Source: Pedobacter sp. Bi126
GTDB taxonomy: Bacteria > Bacteroidota > Bacteroidia > Sphingobacteriales > Sphingobacteriaceae
DNA: 64,000 nt
NCBI RefSeq assembly: GCF_918698245.1
Contig: NZ_CAKKMS010000003.1
Coordinates: 620,001 to 684,000, forward strand
Direction of reading: 5' to 3'
The first letter of the stretch is position 1, and each line of letters opens with the position of its first letter. Of the stretch, positions 16,080-24,916 are shown in pieces. The notes under the pieces are model-generated. The model was given only the letters and a program-made list of their open reading frames with translations. It did not search any database and had not been told where the DNA came from. Made by a program: the position numbers and the translations under genes.

Positions 16080-16388
16080 ATGTTTTTAGAATTAACAGAA
16101 GATAATCTTCAACAATATTTGGCCGATAACTCAAAGGTTATGGTTCAGTATGCTGCATCATGGTGTGGAAACTGCAGAATCATGAAACCGAAGTTTAAAA
16201 AATTGGCTTCAGAAAATGAAGATGTAGCTTTCTTGATTGTTGATGCCGAAAAACTTCCAAACTCGCGCAAATTTGCAAACGTTGATAATTTACCAACTTT
16301 CGCAGCTTTTGAAGGCGGTAGCTTGGTAGATCAGGTGCAAACCAACAAAGCAGAAGGTTTAATTGAACTATTTAATAAGATAAAGTAA
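16080..16388 (+). CDS. Thioredoxin-family protein, partner of AhpC
   Basis: This small 102-residue cytosolic thioredoxin fold has the active site SWCGNCRIMKPKF (Cys29, Cys32); WCGNC differs from the classic WCGPC in having Asn for Pro, which usually shifts redox potential. There is no signal peptide. It lies 14 bases after ahpC and overlaps the next gene by one base (TAATG), so the three genes form one operon. The probable role is to reduce the disulfide of the peroxiredoxin, an inference from position. Confidence 0.9.
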   Translation: MFLELTEDNLQQYLADNSKVMVQYAASWCGNCRIMKPKFKKLASENEDVAFLIVDAEKLPNSRKFANVDNLPTFAAFEGGSLVDQVQTNKAEGLIELFNKIK

Positions 16389-16636
16389 TGAAGATTCCGG
16401 TTATAAGACAATTATTTCAAAACACCACTCCAGCACAACTGGAGACCACTTTGGAGGTTTTAGAGGCTTTTTGCGAGTTTAGAGGGGTTAGTGAGCACGA
16501 GGTTGATGTTGCAGGTGAAATGATTACCAATATCTGTGGTGCCTTAGAAGTACACCAGATGGTAAGCGAAGGTGCTGCCGAAAAGGACGCATTAAATGCT
16601 TTCGGCCAAAAGGTAATGGGATCGATTGATCGATAA
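16388..16636 (+). CDS. DUF6952 family small protein
   Basis: This is an 82-residue soluble acidic protein (MKIPVIRQLFQNTTPAQLETTLEVLEAF, then ITNICGALEVHQMVSEG). It is predicted to be all-helical, with two cysteines (in AFCEFRG and NICGAL). I recognise it as the DUF6952 family of Bacteroidota; no function is known. It is translationally coupled to the thioredoxin gene by a one-base overlap and is the last gene before a strong terminator, which ties it to the peroxide-reducing pair. It might be a redox accessory or adaptor for that pair. Confidence 0.75.
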   Translation: MKIPVIRQLFQNTTPAQLETTLEVLEAFCEFRGVSEHEVDVAGEMITNICGALEVHQMVSEGAAEKDALNAFGQKVMGSIDR

Positions 16637-16670
16637 TCGTTTTAAAGCTTAATCTGACTTTTATAATATA

Positions 16671-16710
16671 AAATCCCTCGCTGATGAAAATCAGCGAGGG
16701 ATTTTTGTTT
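16671..16710 (+). terminator. Rho-independent terminator of the ahpC operon
   Basis: A perfect 14-bp stem (AAATCCCTCGCTGA / TCAGCGAGGGATTT) with a TGAAAA loop is followed by TTGTTT. It lies 35 bases after the DUF6952 stop. Confidence 0.9.
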
Positions 16711-16721
16711 GTTAGCAATCT

Positions 16722-16751
16722 GTCATTCTGAACGCAGTGAAGAATCTGCTA
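16722..16751. repeat. Partial dispersed repeat, GTCATTCTGAACGCAGTGAAG type
   Basis: The left arm only of a GTCAT-type intergenic repeat (GTCATTCTGAACGCAGTGAA then GAATCTGCT). No matching right arm is present before the following gene, so it seems to be a truncated copy. Confidence 0.45.
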
Positions 16752-16791
16752 AGCAAACTTGAAGACGATTAAATTAATTATACTTTTGGAT

Positions 16792-17244
16792 ATGAACATG
16801 CTACTCAAAATAGGCAAGTGGTACTGGATGGCAGTTTTTATAGTTGTTGCGGTTTTAGAAACTATACATGCATTTCAACATGAAAGTCTCTTAAAATGGA
16901 CATTATATTACTCACATATTCCGCTAATGCTGTTTATAACTCTCTTAATTTTCCATCGCAATTGGCTATCGTGGTTGTTTATGATTACCCTATGTGCTTT
17001 CGGATTATATAATTTATTTACATGGGGTTTAATTGCTAGCAGTCCAACAAGTATGGATTTTGGTTTTTGGCCATCTTATCTTTCTAATATATATCCATAC
17101 AGAAGGATTATTAAAATTTCAACAAGCCCAGAATTTTTCTACTTCTTTACCCTAATTCTGTATTTAACAAAACCTGTTAGAAAAAAATATTTTAACCCAG
17201 AAAAACTAGCCAGTGAAGAATCTATCTTACCGCAATCTTCATAA
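16792..17244 (+). CDS. Hypothetical four-helix membrane protein
   Basis: This protein is about 150 residues from the ATG at 16792. Four hydrophobic segments are visible: WYWMAVFIVVAVLETIHAF, WTLYYSHIPLMLFITLLIF, WLSWLFMITLCAFGLYNLF, and EFFYFFTLILYLTKP. I do not recognise the family. The C-terminus is soluble and charged (KKYFNPEKLASEESILPQ). It lies after a terminator and a partial repeat and is convergent with ppc, so it stands alone. Aromatic-rich helices suggest an integral membrane protein, but nothing points to a transport or enzymatic role. Confidence 0.6.
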   Translation: MNMLLKIGKWYWMAVFIVVAVLETIHAFQHESLLKWTLYYSHIPLMLFITLLIFHRNWLSWLFMITLCAFGLYNLFTWGLIASSPTSMDFGFWPSYLSNIYPYRRIIKISTSPEFFYFFTLILYLTKPVRKKYFNPEKLASEESILPQSS

Positions 17245-17252
17245 CCCATCAC

Positions 17253-17286
17253 AGTAAGATTGCTTCGTAGCTCCTCCTCGCAATGA
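17253..17286. repeat. Partial dispersed repeat, right half of the CTCGCAATGAC type
   Basis: TAAGATTGCTTCGTAGCTCC followed by TCCTCGCAATGATGA corresponds to the right half of the repeat at 15103-15199. The left half is missing. Confidence 0.5.
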
Positions 17287-17304
17287 TGAAATTATTAGAA
17301 CAGT

Positions 17305-17332
17305 AAAAAAGGTCCGTGAGGACACAGACCTT
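17305..17332 (-). terminator. Rho-independent terminator of ppc
   Basis: On the minus strand, AAGGTCTGTG-TCCT-CACGGACCTT forms a 10-bp stem with one G-T wobble and a 4-base loop, followed by a run of T. It lies about 35 bases past the ppc stop codon. Confidence 0.85.
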
Positions 17333-17366
17333 GGATTATATTTCAAAACCTGAAGGTTTCGCTTAA

Positions 17367-19952
17367 TTAAGCCAAATTCCTACCCGCATTTACAATACCG
17401 AATACCGTTCTTACCGCCAACTTTTCTAAAGCATGCTGATCTTTCTCGTTTTGATCGTGTTGCAGTTTTTCTAAAGCGAAATGCTGAATCAATACCAATG
17501 GCAAGATGATTTTTTCGCGGGTGGCGATTGATTTTTTATCTACAGGATAATTAGCCATTAATGTTGGCTGTCCGGATAGTTTTAAAAGCATCTCCTTAGC
17601 TAATTCGAATTCGTTATGTAATTGAGTCCAAAAAGCACCAAACTCCTTATCTGCGGCCAAATGCGCTGTAATGGTAAAATCTGATTTACTCATGCTCATC
17701 ATACAGTTATCTACAATCGTTTTCAAATAATCAGAATCCTGATAAACTTTAAGCACTTTATCCCAATTTCCAGCTTTTTCCTGATTTTTTAAAGCTGTTC
17801 CCATTCCATAGAAGCCAGGAACATTCTGTTTCAGCATACTCCAGGCGGTAACAAAACTGATTGCCCTTAAATCTTCGAGTTTCATTTCGCCTCCACCGTT
17901 TCTTTTAACCGGGCGGCTACTAATGTTAGCTTGCGACAATAGTTTTAAAGGAGACAATTTCTCTAAATAACTCACAAATAATGGGTGCTCGCGCAAGTCG
18001 ACAAAAGCCTTGTAGCTTTCTTCAGCCATTTCGTCAAGCAGCGTTTTATTCTCAGGATCTAACAGAATATTGTGTTTCTCTTTTAATCCGGAAGTAAGTC
18101 CTGCATTGATTAATTGCTCGATATTAAATTCAGCACTTTCTATCGAACCATATTGAGAACTGATGGTTTGCCCCTGAACGGTTAACTGCATGTTCTTGTT
18201 CGCAATTTCCTTACCCATAGAAGCATAAAAACGGTGTGTTTTACCTCCACCGCGTGCAGGCGGACCACCACGGCCATCAAAAAACGCAAGCTGAATGTTG
18301 TGTTTTGCAGAAACCGCAGATAATGATGTTTTTCCGTTAAAAATAGACCAGTTGGCCATTAAGTAACCACCATCTTTGGTGCTGTCAGAATAACCAAGCA
18401 TAATATCCTGTTTATTTCCACGGCTGGCTAAATGTGCCTTATAGAATGGATTACTATAAAGCGTATCCATAATTGCAGCTGCTCCCTTTAAATCGTTAAC
18501 GGTTTCAAAAAGCGGCACAAAATCAATAGTCAACGATTCTTTACTCCAGCCGTTCCAAAGGAAAAGCTCAATCAATTGCAAAATATCGCTCGCTTGCTGG
18601 CAATTACTGATGATAAAACGGTGACAAGCTTTTTCGCCATTACGTCTTTGAATGCCTTTAATTTCTTTGATTACTTCAATGGTATCTTTTGTCAAAGCAT
18701 CAGGCTCACTGGCGTAAACAACTGTTGCCTCTTTAAAAGAAATCAAAGCTAATTTCTCTGCTTCCGATAGTTTATCATAATCGGCAGGATACAGCGAAGA
18801 AATCGGCTTATTTGCGCGGCAATAAGTATGCACGTTTCTGAGCACGCGGCTGTCCTGACGAATATCTAGCGACGCAAAGTAGTTACCATATAAGTCTATC
18901 TTACGGATCAGATCGTTAACCAGGTCAACAAACAAACCTTCATGTTCGGCTAACAATGTTTCTTTAATTTTATTCAGGTTATCCCTTAGTTCATCAGAAA
19001 TATCATGAAGTTCACAGGTCTGGTCGAAAGCATTCAGATACAGTACATCGTGCAGTTTTGCGATATTTTCTTCAACACCTCTAAAGGTGATACGGCGTTT
19101 AATTACCCTGAAATCGCGGTAATAACAACGGAAAAGGATCTGGCGCAACATTTTAGAAACTTCCAAGGTGGTATCAGCATGAATGTTCGGATTTCCATCT
19201 CTATCTCCCCCCGGCCAGAAACCCAGCTCTAAAATTTTCTTGGTCTCCAGGTTGTATTCATCAAGGTTCTGGTCTATCTCTTCCTGAATATTTGCCGCAG
19301 CAAAATAAAATGTATTCTCTAAAAACCAGGCAAGGTTTAAGGCCTCATCAACCGGTGTTGGCGATTTTTTATTAAAAAACGGCGTTTTACCCAATTGCTG
19401 CAATAAGGAGTTCATCGAAGTAAGGTCGTTATCACGAATGGCCTTAGTTAAATCGGTAATAATGGCCAATACACTTCCAGGATAAAACTGGGTTGGGTGC
19501 GCGGTTAAAACCAAACGGAGCGAAAGTTCATCAATCAACTTCTCAATTTTTGATAACATCGGTTTGTTATCGGCATTCTTTTTTAAGATAAATGCCAATG
19601 TACTCTGTTCATCAGTTGTATTTAACTTGGTAAAAGAAGCATCTTCTACGGCATCAAAAAGTACCACCTGCCGTTCGATATACTGGATAAAACGGAAAAG
19701 CAGGTCAACAATATCCTTAGGGTCGGTATAACTGGTATACTTGGCAAAAAATTCCTCGATAATCTGTGCAGGTTTTTCTCCGTTTGCAATGCCTTCTTCA
19801 CAGCTCTTAAAAAACAGCGGAAGCAATGTTCCGGTATCTTTAATTTTGTAGAAAGGCAAGGTGAGAAATAAACTGTTAAATAGTTCGAATTTTGAGATTA
19901 CCTCATTATTAAAAATAGATTCTCGTTGCGTAGTTAAACGAAGTTTAGGCAT
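17367..19952 (-). CDS. ppc: Phosphoenolpyruvate carboxylase
   Basis: This cytosolic anaplerotic enzyme makes oxaloacetate from PEP and bicarbonate. Its 861 residues are within the bacterial range (about 850-930). Catalytic and signature segments are VLTAHPTQFYPGS (His152), the GYSDSTKDGGYLMANW motif, the glycine-rich loop FFDGRGGPPARGGGKTH, and QNVPGFYGMGTAL near the C-terminus. The last residues, FGIVNAGRNLA, end in the GxRNxx form close to the conserved C-terminal NTG. It is preceded by a 260-base spacer and ends at a strong terminator, so it is monocistronic. The start at 19952 gives MPKLRLTTQRESIF with no better alternative. Confidence 0.96.
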   Translation of the reverse strand: MPKLRLTTQRESIFNNEVISKFELFNSLFLTLPFYKIKDTGTLLPLFFKSCEEGIANGEKPAQIIEEFFAKYTSYTDPKDIVDLLFRFIQYIERQVVLFDAVEDASFTKLNTTDEQSTLAFILKKNADNKPMLSKIEKLIDELSLRLVLTAHPTQFYPGSVLAIITDLTKAIRDNDLTSMNSLLQQLGKTPFFNKKSPTPVDEALNLAWFLENTFYFAAANIQEEIDQNLDEYNLETKKILELGFWPGGDRDGNPNIHADTTLEVSKMLRQILFRCYYRDFRVIKRRITFRGVEENIAKLHDVLYLNAFDQTCELHDISDELRDNLNKIKETLLAEHEGLFVDLVNDLIRKIDLYGNYFASLDIRQDSRVLRNVHTYCRANKPISSLYPADYDKLSEAEKLALISFKEATVVYASEPDALTKDTIEVIKEIKGIQRRNGEKACHRFIISNCQQASDILQLIELFLWNGWSKESLTIDFVPLFETVNDLKGAAAIMDTLYSNPFYKAHLASRGNKQDIMLGYSDSTKDGGYLMANWSIFNGKTSLSAVSAKHNIQLAFFDGRGGPPARGGGKTHRFYASMGKEIANKNMQLTVQGQTISSQYGSIESAEFNIEQLINAGLTSGLKEKHNILLDPENKTLLDEMAEESYKAFVDLREHPLFVSYLEKLSPLKLLSQANISSRPVKRNGGGEMKLEDLRAISFVTAWSMLKQNVPGFYGMGTALKNQEKAGNWDKVLKVYQDSDYLKTIVDNCMMSMSKSDFTITAHLAADKEFGAFWTQLHNEFELAKEMLLKLSGQPTLMANYPVDKKSIATREKIILPLVLIQHFALEKLQHDQNEKDQHALEKLAVRTVFGIVNAGRNLA

Positions 19953-20141
19953 AGCTTATGCAATAGTTTTGTATACCGTAATACTACAAAAAATGCGTAA
20001 GGTATTAAAATTCTAAGGCTTACAATTTGGAAAATTGTAGAATAAATTTTAATTTTAGAATCTTATTTGGCCACTATGTGGTTAAGTAAGAACATTTGCA
20101 ATGTTTAAGGGCATTGCATTGATTGTTAATTTTTTGGGTTA

Positions 20142-20178
20142 AAACAGCCGATGTAATAAAATACACCGGCTGTTTTTG
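20142..20178 (-). terminator. Terminator of the efflux operon
   Basis: AAACAGCCG and CGGCTGTTT pair as a 9-bp stem, extended inward by TGTA / TACA after one mismatch. T-runs flank both sides, so it could work in both directions. It lies about 37 bases beyond the emrB stop. Confidence 0.75.
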
Positions 20179-20214
20179 TTTTTTGCCATTTTTTAGGGCA
20201 TTTCTTTGCAAATT

Positions 20215-21762
20215 TTAGTGCGCATCTGTCACAATGTTTGCATTCTTCTTAAATTTCTGAAGATACAACAAAGGTATAGAAAACAACATGATCAGTCCTG
20301 CAACCCAATAGGCATCGTTATAAGTAAGCAACATAGTTTGTTTGGTTACCGCACCCTCTATTGCTTTCATTGCCATTAATTTTGCATCCATAAACGAAGC
20401 GCCTTTAGCCATAAAATTACTGGTTAAGCCATTTACCCGTTGCATAAATGCAGCGTTGAATTCGTTTATGTTCGCCAACAGATTGCTTCTGTGAAAACCT
20501 GAACGTATATGGATCAAGGTGGTTAACGCAGCGATTCCGAAAGAACCACCTAATTGTCTGCTCATATTGTTTAATCCAGAACCTTGTCCAATTTCAGGGC
20601 CAGATAAATCCTGCATAGCCAATGTTGTTAACGGAACGAATAGCAAAGCCATTCCAAACCCTCTGATTACCAAAGGCCAGAAGAAATCGCCCGTTCCAGA
20701 TGCCAATGTTGATTTACTCAACATCCAACAGAAAACGAAGAATAAAAACATCCCACCTGTAGCCATAAACTGAGCTGGTACGCCTTTCTTAAGCATTATA
20801 CCAATAAACGGCATCATAGCAATGGTACAAATACCTCCGGCAATAAATAGCTTTCCGGTTTGTAACGGCGTAAACCCTAAAAGATTTTGGGCAAAAACCG
20901 GAAAAACAAATACAGATCCATAAAGTCCGAATCCTAAAATAAATGACGTAAACATTCCGATAGAAAAACTTCGTTTCTTCATGATCTTAAGGTTTACAAT
21001 TGGATGGTCGGTACTTATTTCTCTCCAGATAAACAGAAGCAATCCAAAAACCGATAATACAGCCAAGGCAACAATGTAAGGTGTAGAGAACCAGTCTTCG
21101 CTTTCACCTTTTTCTAATAAGGTTTGTAAACTGCCTACTGAGATTGCCAATAATGCAATACCCCACCAATCAACGGGTTTTCCTTTTCCATCTTTCGGTG
21201 TCTCTCGAATAAAAGTTATGGTACAGTAGGCCGCGAGGATTCCGACGGGAATATTTACATAAAATATCCAAGGCCAATCTGCTATCTCCAAAATATAACC
21301 GCCAATCGTTGGGCCCACGGTTGGACCAACAACGGCACCTAAACCAAATAATGCAGTTGCAATACCCACATCTTCTCTTGGCCAGGTTTCGATCAAGATT
21401 GCCTGAGCGGTAGAAATTAAACCACCACCGGCTACACCTTGTAAAATCCTGAACAAAATAAGCTCGTTTAATGAAGTTGCGTTACCACACAAAAATGAAA
21501 CGAGTGTAAAAACAATAATTGAGGTTAAGAAATAATTTTTACGCCCGAAACGACTGCCCAACCAGCCCGACATAGGCAGGATGATCACGTTCGCAACGGC
21601 ATAACCAGTAGATAACCAGGCGATATCCTCAAGGGTAGCGCCCAGGTTTCCCTGTATTTGAGGGATTGCCACATTTACAATAGTGGTATCAATCAGCTCC
21701 AACAAAGAAGCTGTGATTACCGTAAACGTAATAATCCACTTTTTTAAACCTACTTCGGCCAT
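20215..21762 (-). CDS. emrB: DHA2-family multidrug efflux permease (EmrB/QacA type)
   Basis: This 515-residue inner-membrane proton-driven exporter is the usual 14-helix length. The N-terminal motif LLELIDTTIVNVAIPQIQGNLG is the DHA2 signature, and motif A appears as GWLGSRFGRKNYFL between helices 2 and 3. The antiporter motif C appears as GLGAVVGPTVGPTIGGYI. It is the last gene of a four-gene operon after tetR, tolC and the HlyD adaptor, 7 bases from the adaptor, so a complete EmrAB-TolC-type tripartite pump is encoded. Its substrates are unknown. Operon control by TetR is suggested by a 26-bp palindrome in front of tetR. Confidence 0.94.
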   Translation of the reverse strand: MAEVGLKKWIITFTVITASLLELIDTTIVNVAIPQIQGNLGATLEDIAWLSTGYAVANVIILPMSGWLGSRFGRKNYFLTSIIVFTLVSFLCGNATSLNELILFRILQGVAGGGLISTAQAILIETWPREDVGIATALFGLGAVVGPTVGPTIGGYILEIADWPWIFYVNIPVGILAAYCTITFIRETPKDGKGKPVDWWGIALLAISVGSLQTLLEKGESEDWFSTPYIVALAVLSVFGLLLFIWREISTDHPIVNLKIMKKRSFSIGMFTSFILGFGLYGSVFVFPVFAQNLLGFTPLQTGKLFIAGGICTIAMMPFIGIMLKKGVPAQFMATGGMFLFFVFCWMLSKSTLASGTGDFFWPLVIRGFGMALLFVPLTTLAMQDLSGPEIGQGSGLNNMSRQLGGSFGIAALTTLIHIRSGFHRSNLLANINEFNAAFMQRVNGLTSNFMAKGASFMDAKLMAMKAIEGAVTKQTMLLTYNDAYWVAGLIMLFSIPLLYLQKFKKNANIVTDAH

Positions 21763-21769
21763 TTTAATA

Positions 21770-22849
21770 TTATTTAGTAGATACTGATGCTTTAACGCTC
21801 ATTCCTGGGCGCAACTTAGCCAACAGTTCTTTTGATGGATGGATTTTGATTTTTACCGGAACACGCTGTACCACTTTAACGAAGTTACCAGTCGCATTAT
21901 CGGGAGGTAATAAAGACCCTTTTGCACCAGTAATCGGAGAGAAATTATATACTTCGCCTTCAATTTTTTCGTCTGGATAAGCATCAACCTCAATTTCTAC
22001 TTTAGAACCTTCTTTAATTTTCTCTAACTGCGTTTCTTTAAAGTTTGCCGTTACATAAATGCTTCCGTCATTCACGATAGAGAATAAAGATTGACCAGCC
22101 TGAACCAGTTGTCCTTTTTGAACATTCTTTTTAGATACAATACCGGTTGCAGGGGCTTTAATATCAGTATATGATAATTGAAGCTTTGCAAAATCGATAT
22201 CACTTTGACGCTGGCTGATTACATTGCTACTCACGGCCAACTGCGATTGTGTAGTACCAACTTGTTTAACCGCAGCATTATATTGATCTTGCGCCGCACG
22301 ATATGCTGCCAGAGCAGATTGTCTGGCCGCTTCTGCTGATTCCTTACTCGCCTTAGCCTGATCGAAAGCTTGTTGAGTGATTGAACCGTCTTTCACCAGG
22401 TTTTCGTAACGATTGTAATCTTTCTGCGCTAAATTTAATTTTACATTTGCAGCTTCAACATTTGATTTTGCAGCATCAACGTTTGCTTTTGCAGTACCGG
22501 TATTTGCCTGGGTAGCTACAATTTGCGATTCGGCAACACCAACACCCGCACTTGCACCTTTCTGTCCAGATTCTGCCTGCTCCAACTTAACTTTGTAGTC
22601 TTTATCATCGAGCTTCACCAAAACCTGTCCTTCGGTTACATGTGTATTCTCTTCAAAATTAATCGCTGCAACATAACCACCAACACGGGCAACAACAGGA
22701 CTGATATCGCCATCAATCTGAGCATCATCCGTATCTACGTGTTTGCTATAATAATTCCATTCTGTAATCCCGAAGATTATGCCTATTACTAGTAAAACAC
22801 CTAAAATGATGGGTACTACTTTGTTCTTTTTTTTCTTTTCAGTTGTCAT
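21770..22849 (-). CDS. emrA: HlyD/EmrA-family efflux periplasmic adaptor
   Basis: This 359-residue membrane-fusion protein has one N-terminal transmembrane helix (VVPIILGVLLVIGIIFGITEW, residues 11-31). The biotinyl-lipoyl half-motif follows: DTDDAQIDGDISPVVARVGGYV. A long alanine-rich coiled-coil hairpin spans about 85-210. The lipoyl fold closes with LSYTDIKAPATGIVSKKNVQKGQ, and the beta-barrel contains ITANFKETQLEKI-like sequence. It lies between tolC and emrB and joins the inner-membrane pump to the outer-membrane channel. Spacings of 7 and 8 bases to its neighbours make a single transcript likely. Confidence 0.94.
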   Translation of the reverse strand: MTTEKKKKNKVVPIILGVLLVIGIIFGITEWNYYSKHVDTDDAQIDGDISPVVARVGGYVAAINFEENTHVTEGQVLVKLDDKDYKVKLEQAESGQKGASAGVGVAESQIVATQANTGTAKANVDAAKSNVEAANVKLNLAQKDYNRYENLVKDGSITQQAFDQAKASKESAEAARQSALAAYRAAQDQYNAAVKQVGTTQSQLAVSSNVISQRQSDIDFAKLQLSYTDIKAPATGIVSKKNVQKGQLVQAGQSLFSIVNDGSIYVTANFKETQLEKIKEGSKVEIEVDAYPDEKIEGEVYNFSPITGAKGSLLPPDNATGNFVKVVQRVPVKIKIHPSKELLAKLRPGMSVKASVSTK

Positions 22850-22857
22850 TGCTGTAT

Positions 22858-24177
22858 TTATTGCGTTATTTTTCCTGTTGATTTTAATAGGGTATAGTAA
22901 GCCAAACCTGCGTCTGCCTTAGCTATCTCTAAGTTAATTTTTGCCTGGTACAATAAGGTTTCAGCATCGATACGATCGGTAACCGAAGCCACATTGTTTT
23001 TGTATTTAGATGCCAATAACTTATCATTTTCTGTTGCTTGTGCAATTGAAGTTTCCAATACCTGGATTTTGTTCATCGCCACCTGGTAACCTTGAAAGTT
23101 TTTGTTGATATCTGTTTTTACCTGATCAGACAAAATGTCTTTCTGAATGGTGATTGCACTTTTCTGAACCTTCGCTTCGCTTACCTTGTTCTTGTTTGTC
23201 CAAAGGTTGCCGAAATTCCAGGAAACCGTTGCGCCTAATGTAATGGGCATTAAATACTGGTTGGTTGGCGGGATAAAATTGCCGCTTGGATTAATGTAAT
23301 ATAAGTTTGCACCAACACCAACGGTAGGCAATGTATTTGCCTTGATTGTTTTAATGTTAAAATCGGCAACTTTGTTCTGCACATCAAGTTGTTTTAACTC
23401 CTGGCGGTTAGCCATTGCTTGATTAATGTATTCATTTAACGAGCCTGGCGTTTTTAAGCCAGCCGTTGGGTCAACAATTTTAACTTCAGTATCTTCTGGT
23501 AAACCCAACAAGATATCCAGGTTATAATTAATCACTTTACGGTTGCTCTCGATATCCATTTGTGTTAGCGTAACATTTGCCTGTTGCAATTGGAAACGCA
23601 ACACATCGTTTTTAGTTACAATGCCTTGTTCGAAGAAACGTTGTGCCTGTTTAATCTGTGCAGCAATTGATTCTATATTCTGATCAACCACTTTTCTGCT
23701 CTGCAATACTTTGTATAAAGCGTAATAGGTATTAATAACAGCATAAGTAATTTCCTCTTTGCTTTTATCCGCATCTAAACGTGCCACATCGGCCAATAAT
23801 TTGGTCGATTCTTTTGCATATCTTAATTTACCTCCACCGTACACCAATTCTTGTACCGCTGCCGTTCCTACAAAAGCATCGGCTCTTTTAGGCAAGTGGA
23901 AAGACGATTCGCTACCGGGTAATGTAAAAGTAGTGGTTGGTATTTCAGCGTGATTGTACATAAAACTTGCGTTTGCCGTAGGCAAAACATTGTCTTTTAC
24001 AACCTCCAGCTGTGCAACAGCCTGATCGATCTTGTTTTGAGAAAGTTTTAAGTTTTTACTATTGGCTATGCCAAGTTCTATTGCCTGGTTGATATTTAAT
24101 TCTTTCTGGCTCTGTGCAAATAAAGCTGTCGGAATTAATGATGCCGCAAGCATTAATCTTATTGATCTGGGTATCAT
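22858..24177 (-). CDS. TolC-family outer-membrane channel
   Basis: This 439-residue outer-membrane efflux protein has a signal peptide (MIPRSIRLMLAASLIPTALFA) and two OEP repeats, each with a heptad helical pair: roughly residues 25-215 and 230-435. Typical phrases are LNINQAIELGIANSKNLKLSQNKIDQA and the repeat-2 opening SLNEYINQAMANRQELKQL. The ATG overlaps the stop of tetR by four bases (ATGA), showing translational coupling. It provides the exit duct for the EmrAB pair encoded next. Confidence 0.93.
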   Translation of the reverse strand: MIPRSIRLMLAASLIPTALFAQSQKELNINQAIELGIANSKNLKLSQNKIDQAVAQLEVVKDNVLPTANASFMYNHAEIPTTTFTLPGSESSFHLPKRADAFVGTAAVQELVYGGGKLRYAKESTKLLADVARLDADKSKEEITYAVINTYYALYKVLQSRKVVDQNIESIAAQIKQAQRFFEQGIVTKNDVLRFQLQQANVTLTQMDIESNRKVINYNLDILLGLPEDTEVKIVDPTAGLKTPGSLNEYINQAMANRQELKQLDVQNKVADFNIKTIKANTLPTVGVGANLYYINPSGNFIPPTNQYLMPITLGATVSWNFGNLWTNKNKVSEAKVQKSAITIQKDILSDQVKTDINKNFQGYQVAMNKIQVLETSIAQATENDKLLASKYKNNVASVTDRIDAETLLYQAKINLEIAKADAGLAYYTLLKSTGKITQ

Positions 24178-24800
24178 TTTTTTGTTGTTAAATAAACTGT
24201 TGTTAGATCTTGTAAGTGAGCAATTGTCCGCTCCTTAATCATTTTTTTATCTTTCGGATTGTTCAAATCGAAGTTGGAGCACGATATCACCTTGTGGGGA
24301 GCAATAACAATGTTAGTTATGGTGCCCATAATGGTGGCGATTACCATCCGAACGTCTACCTTGTTAAAGGTCCCATCTTCAATCCCGTCTGTAATAATGC
24401 GATCGATAAGCTGCATGTTGTGGCTCATGGCGTCTTTTATCTTATCGTACATTTCTGGCCTTTGGGTTAAAGAAAGCTCTCTGTGCATCATTTTATGAAA
24501 TGCCGTGTTATTCAGTATTCTATTTACATAGCCCTCTATAACCCTGTGCAATTTTTCTAATGCCGAAATCTTATCTTCATTGATGATTTTTAACTGAGAA
24601 GCAAAACCTGCAATGCGCTCGTTCATGATCTCTACAAAAACCCCTTCCTTAGAACCGAAATAATAATTTATCATCGCCATGTTTGCTCCAGATTCCTTGG
24701 CAATCTGGCGGGTGGAAGTACCTTCGTACCCGGTCTCGCAAAACAGCTTTTCAGCTGCCTCGAGAATGGCCTGTCTTTTATCTACTTTTTCTGTTTTCAT
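24174..24800 (-). CDS. TetR-family repressor of the efflux operon
   Basis: This 208-residue regulator starts at the ATG at 24800 (MKTEKVDKRQAILEAAEKLFCETG). The TetR helix-turn-helix is at about 10-56: GYEGTSTRQIAKESGANMAMINYYFGSKEGVF. The C-terminal ligand and dimer domain resembles the CecR/TetR_C group with long helices (YDKIKDAMSHNMQLIDRIITDG). It is the first gene of the tetR-tolC-emrA-emrB operon, overlapping tolC by four bases. The 26-bp palindrome 18 bases before its start codon is the likely operator, so it probably represses its own operon until a drug or toxic metabolite binds. Confidence 0.92.
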   Translation of the reverse strand: MKTEKVDKRQAILEAAEKLFCETGYEGTSTRQIAKESGANMAMINYYFGSKEGVFVEIMNERIAGFASQLKIINEDKISALEKLHRVIEGYVNRILNNTAFHKMMHRELSLTQRPEMYDKIKDAMSHNMQLIDRIITDGIEDGTFNKVDVRMVIATIMGTITNIVIAPHKVISCSNFDLNNPKDKKMIKERTIAHLQDLTTVYLTTKK

Positions 24801-24817
24801 TTCTTTTTGACGGCACA

Positions 24818-24843
24818 AAATTAATCAAACGATTGATTAATTT
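24818..24843. promoter_or_regulatory. Palindromic operator for the TetR repressor
   Basis: Two perfect 11-base arms, AAATTAATCAA and TTGATTAATTT, surround a 4-base centre ACGA. It sits between divergent genes, 18 bases before the tetR start and 73 bases before the GH9 start. Length and symmetry suit a TetR dimer. Confidence 0.8.
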
Positions 24844-24916
24844 CCAAATGTTTACCTACTTCTTTTACATTATCTTGATAAAACCCTATTTTTAAATGAA
24901 ATAATCATCAGTCACA

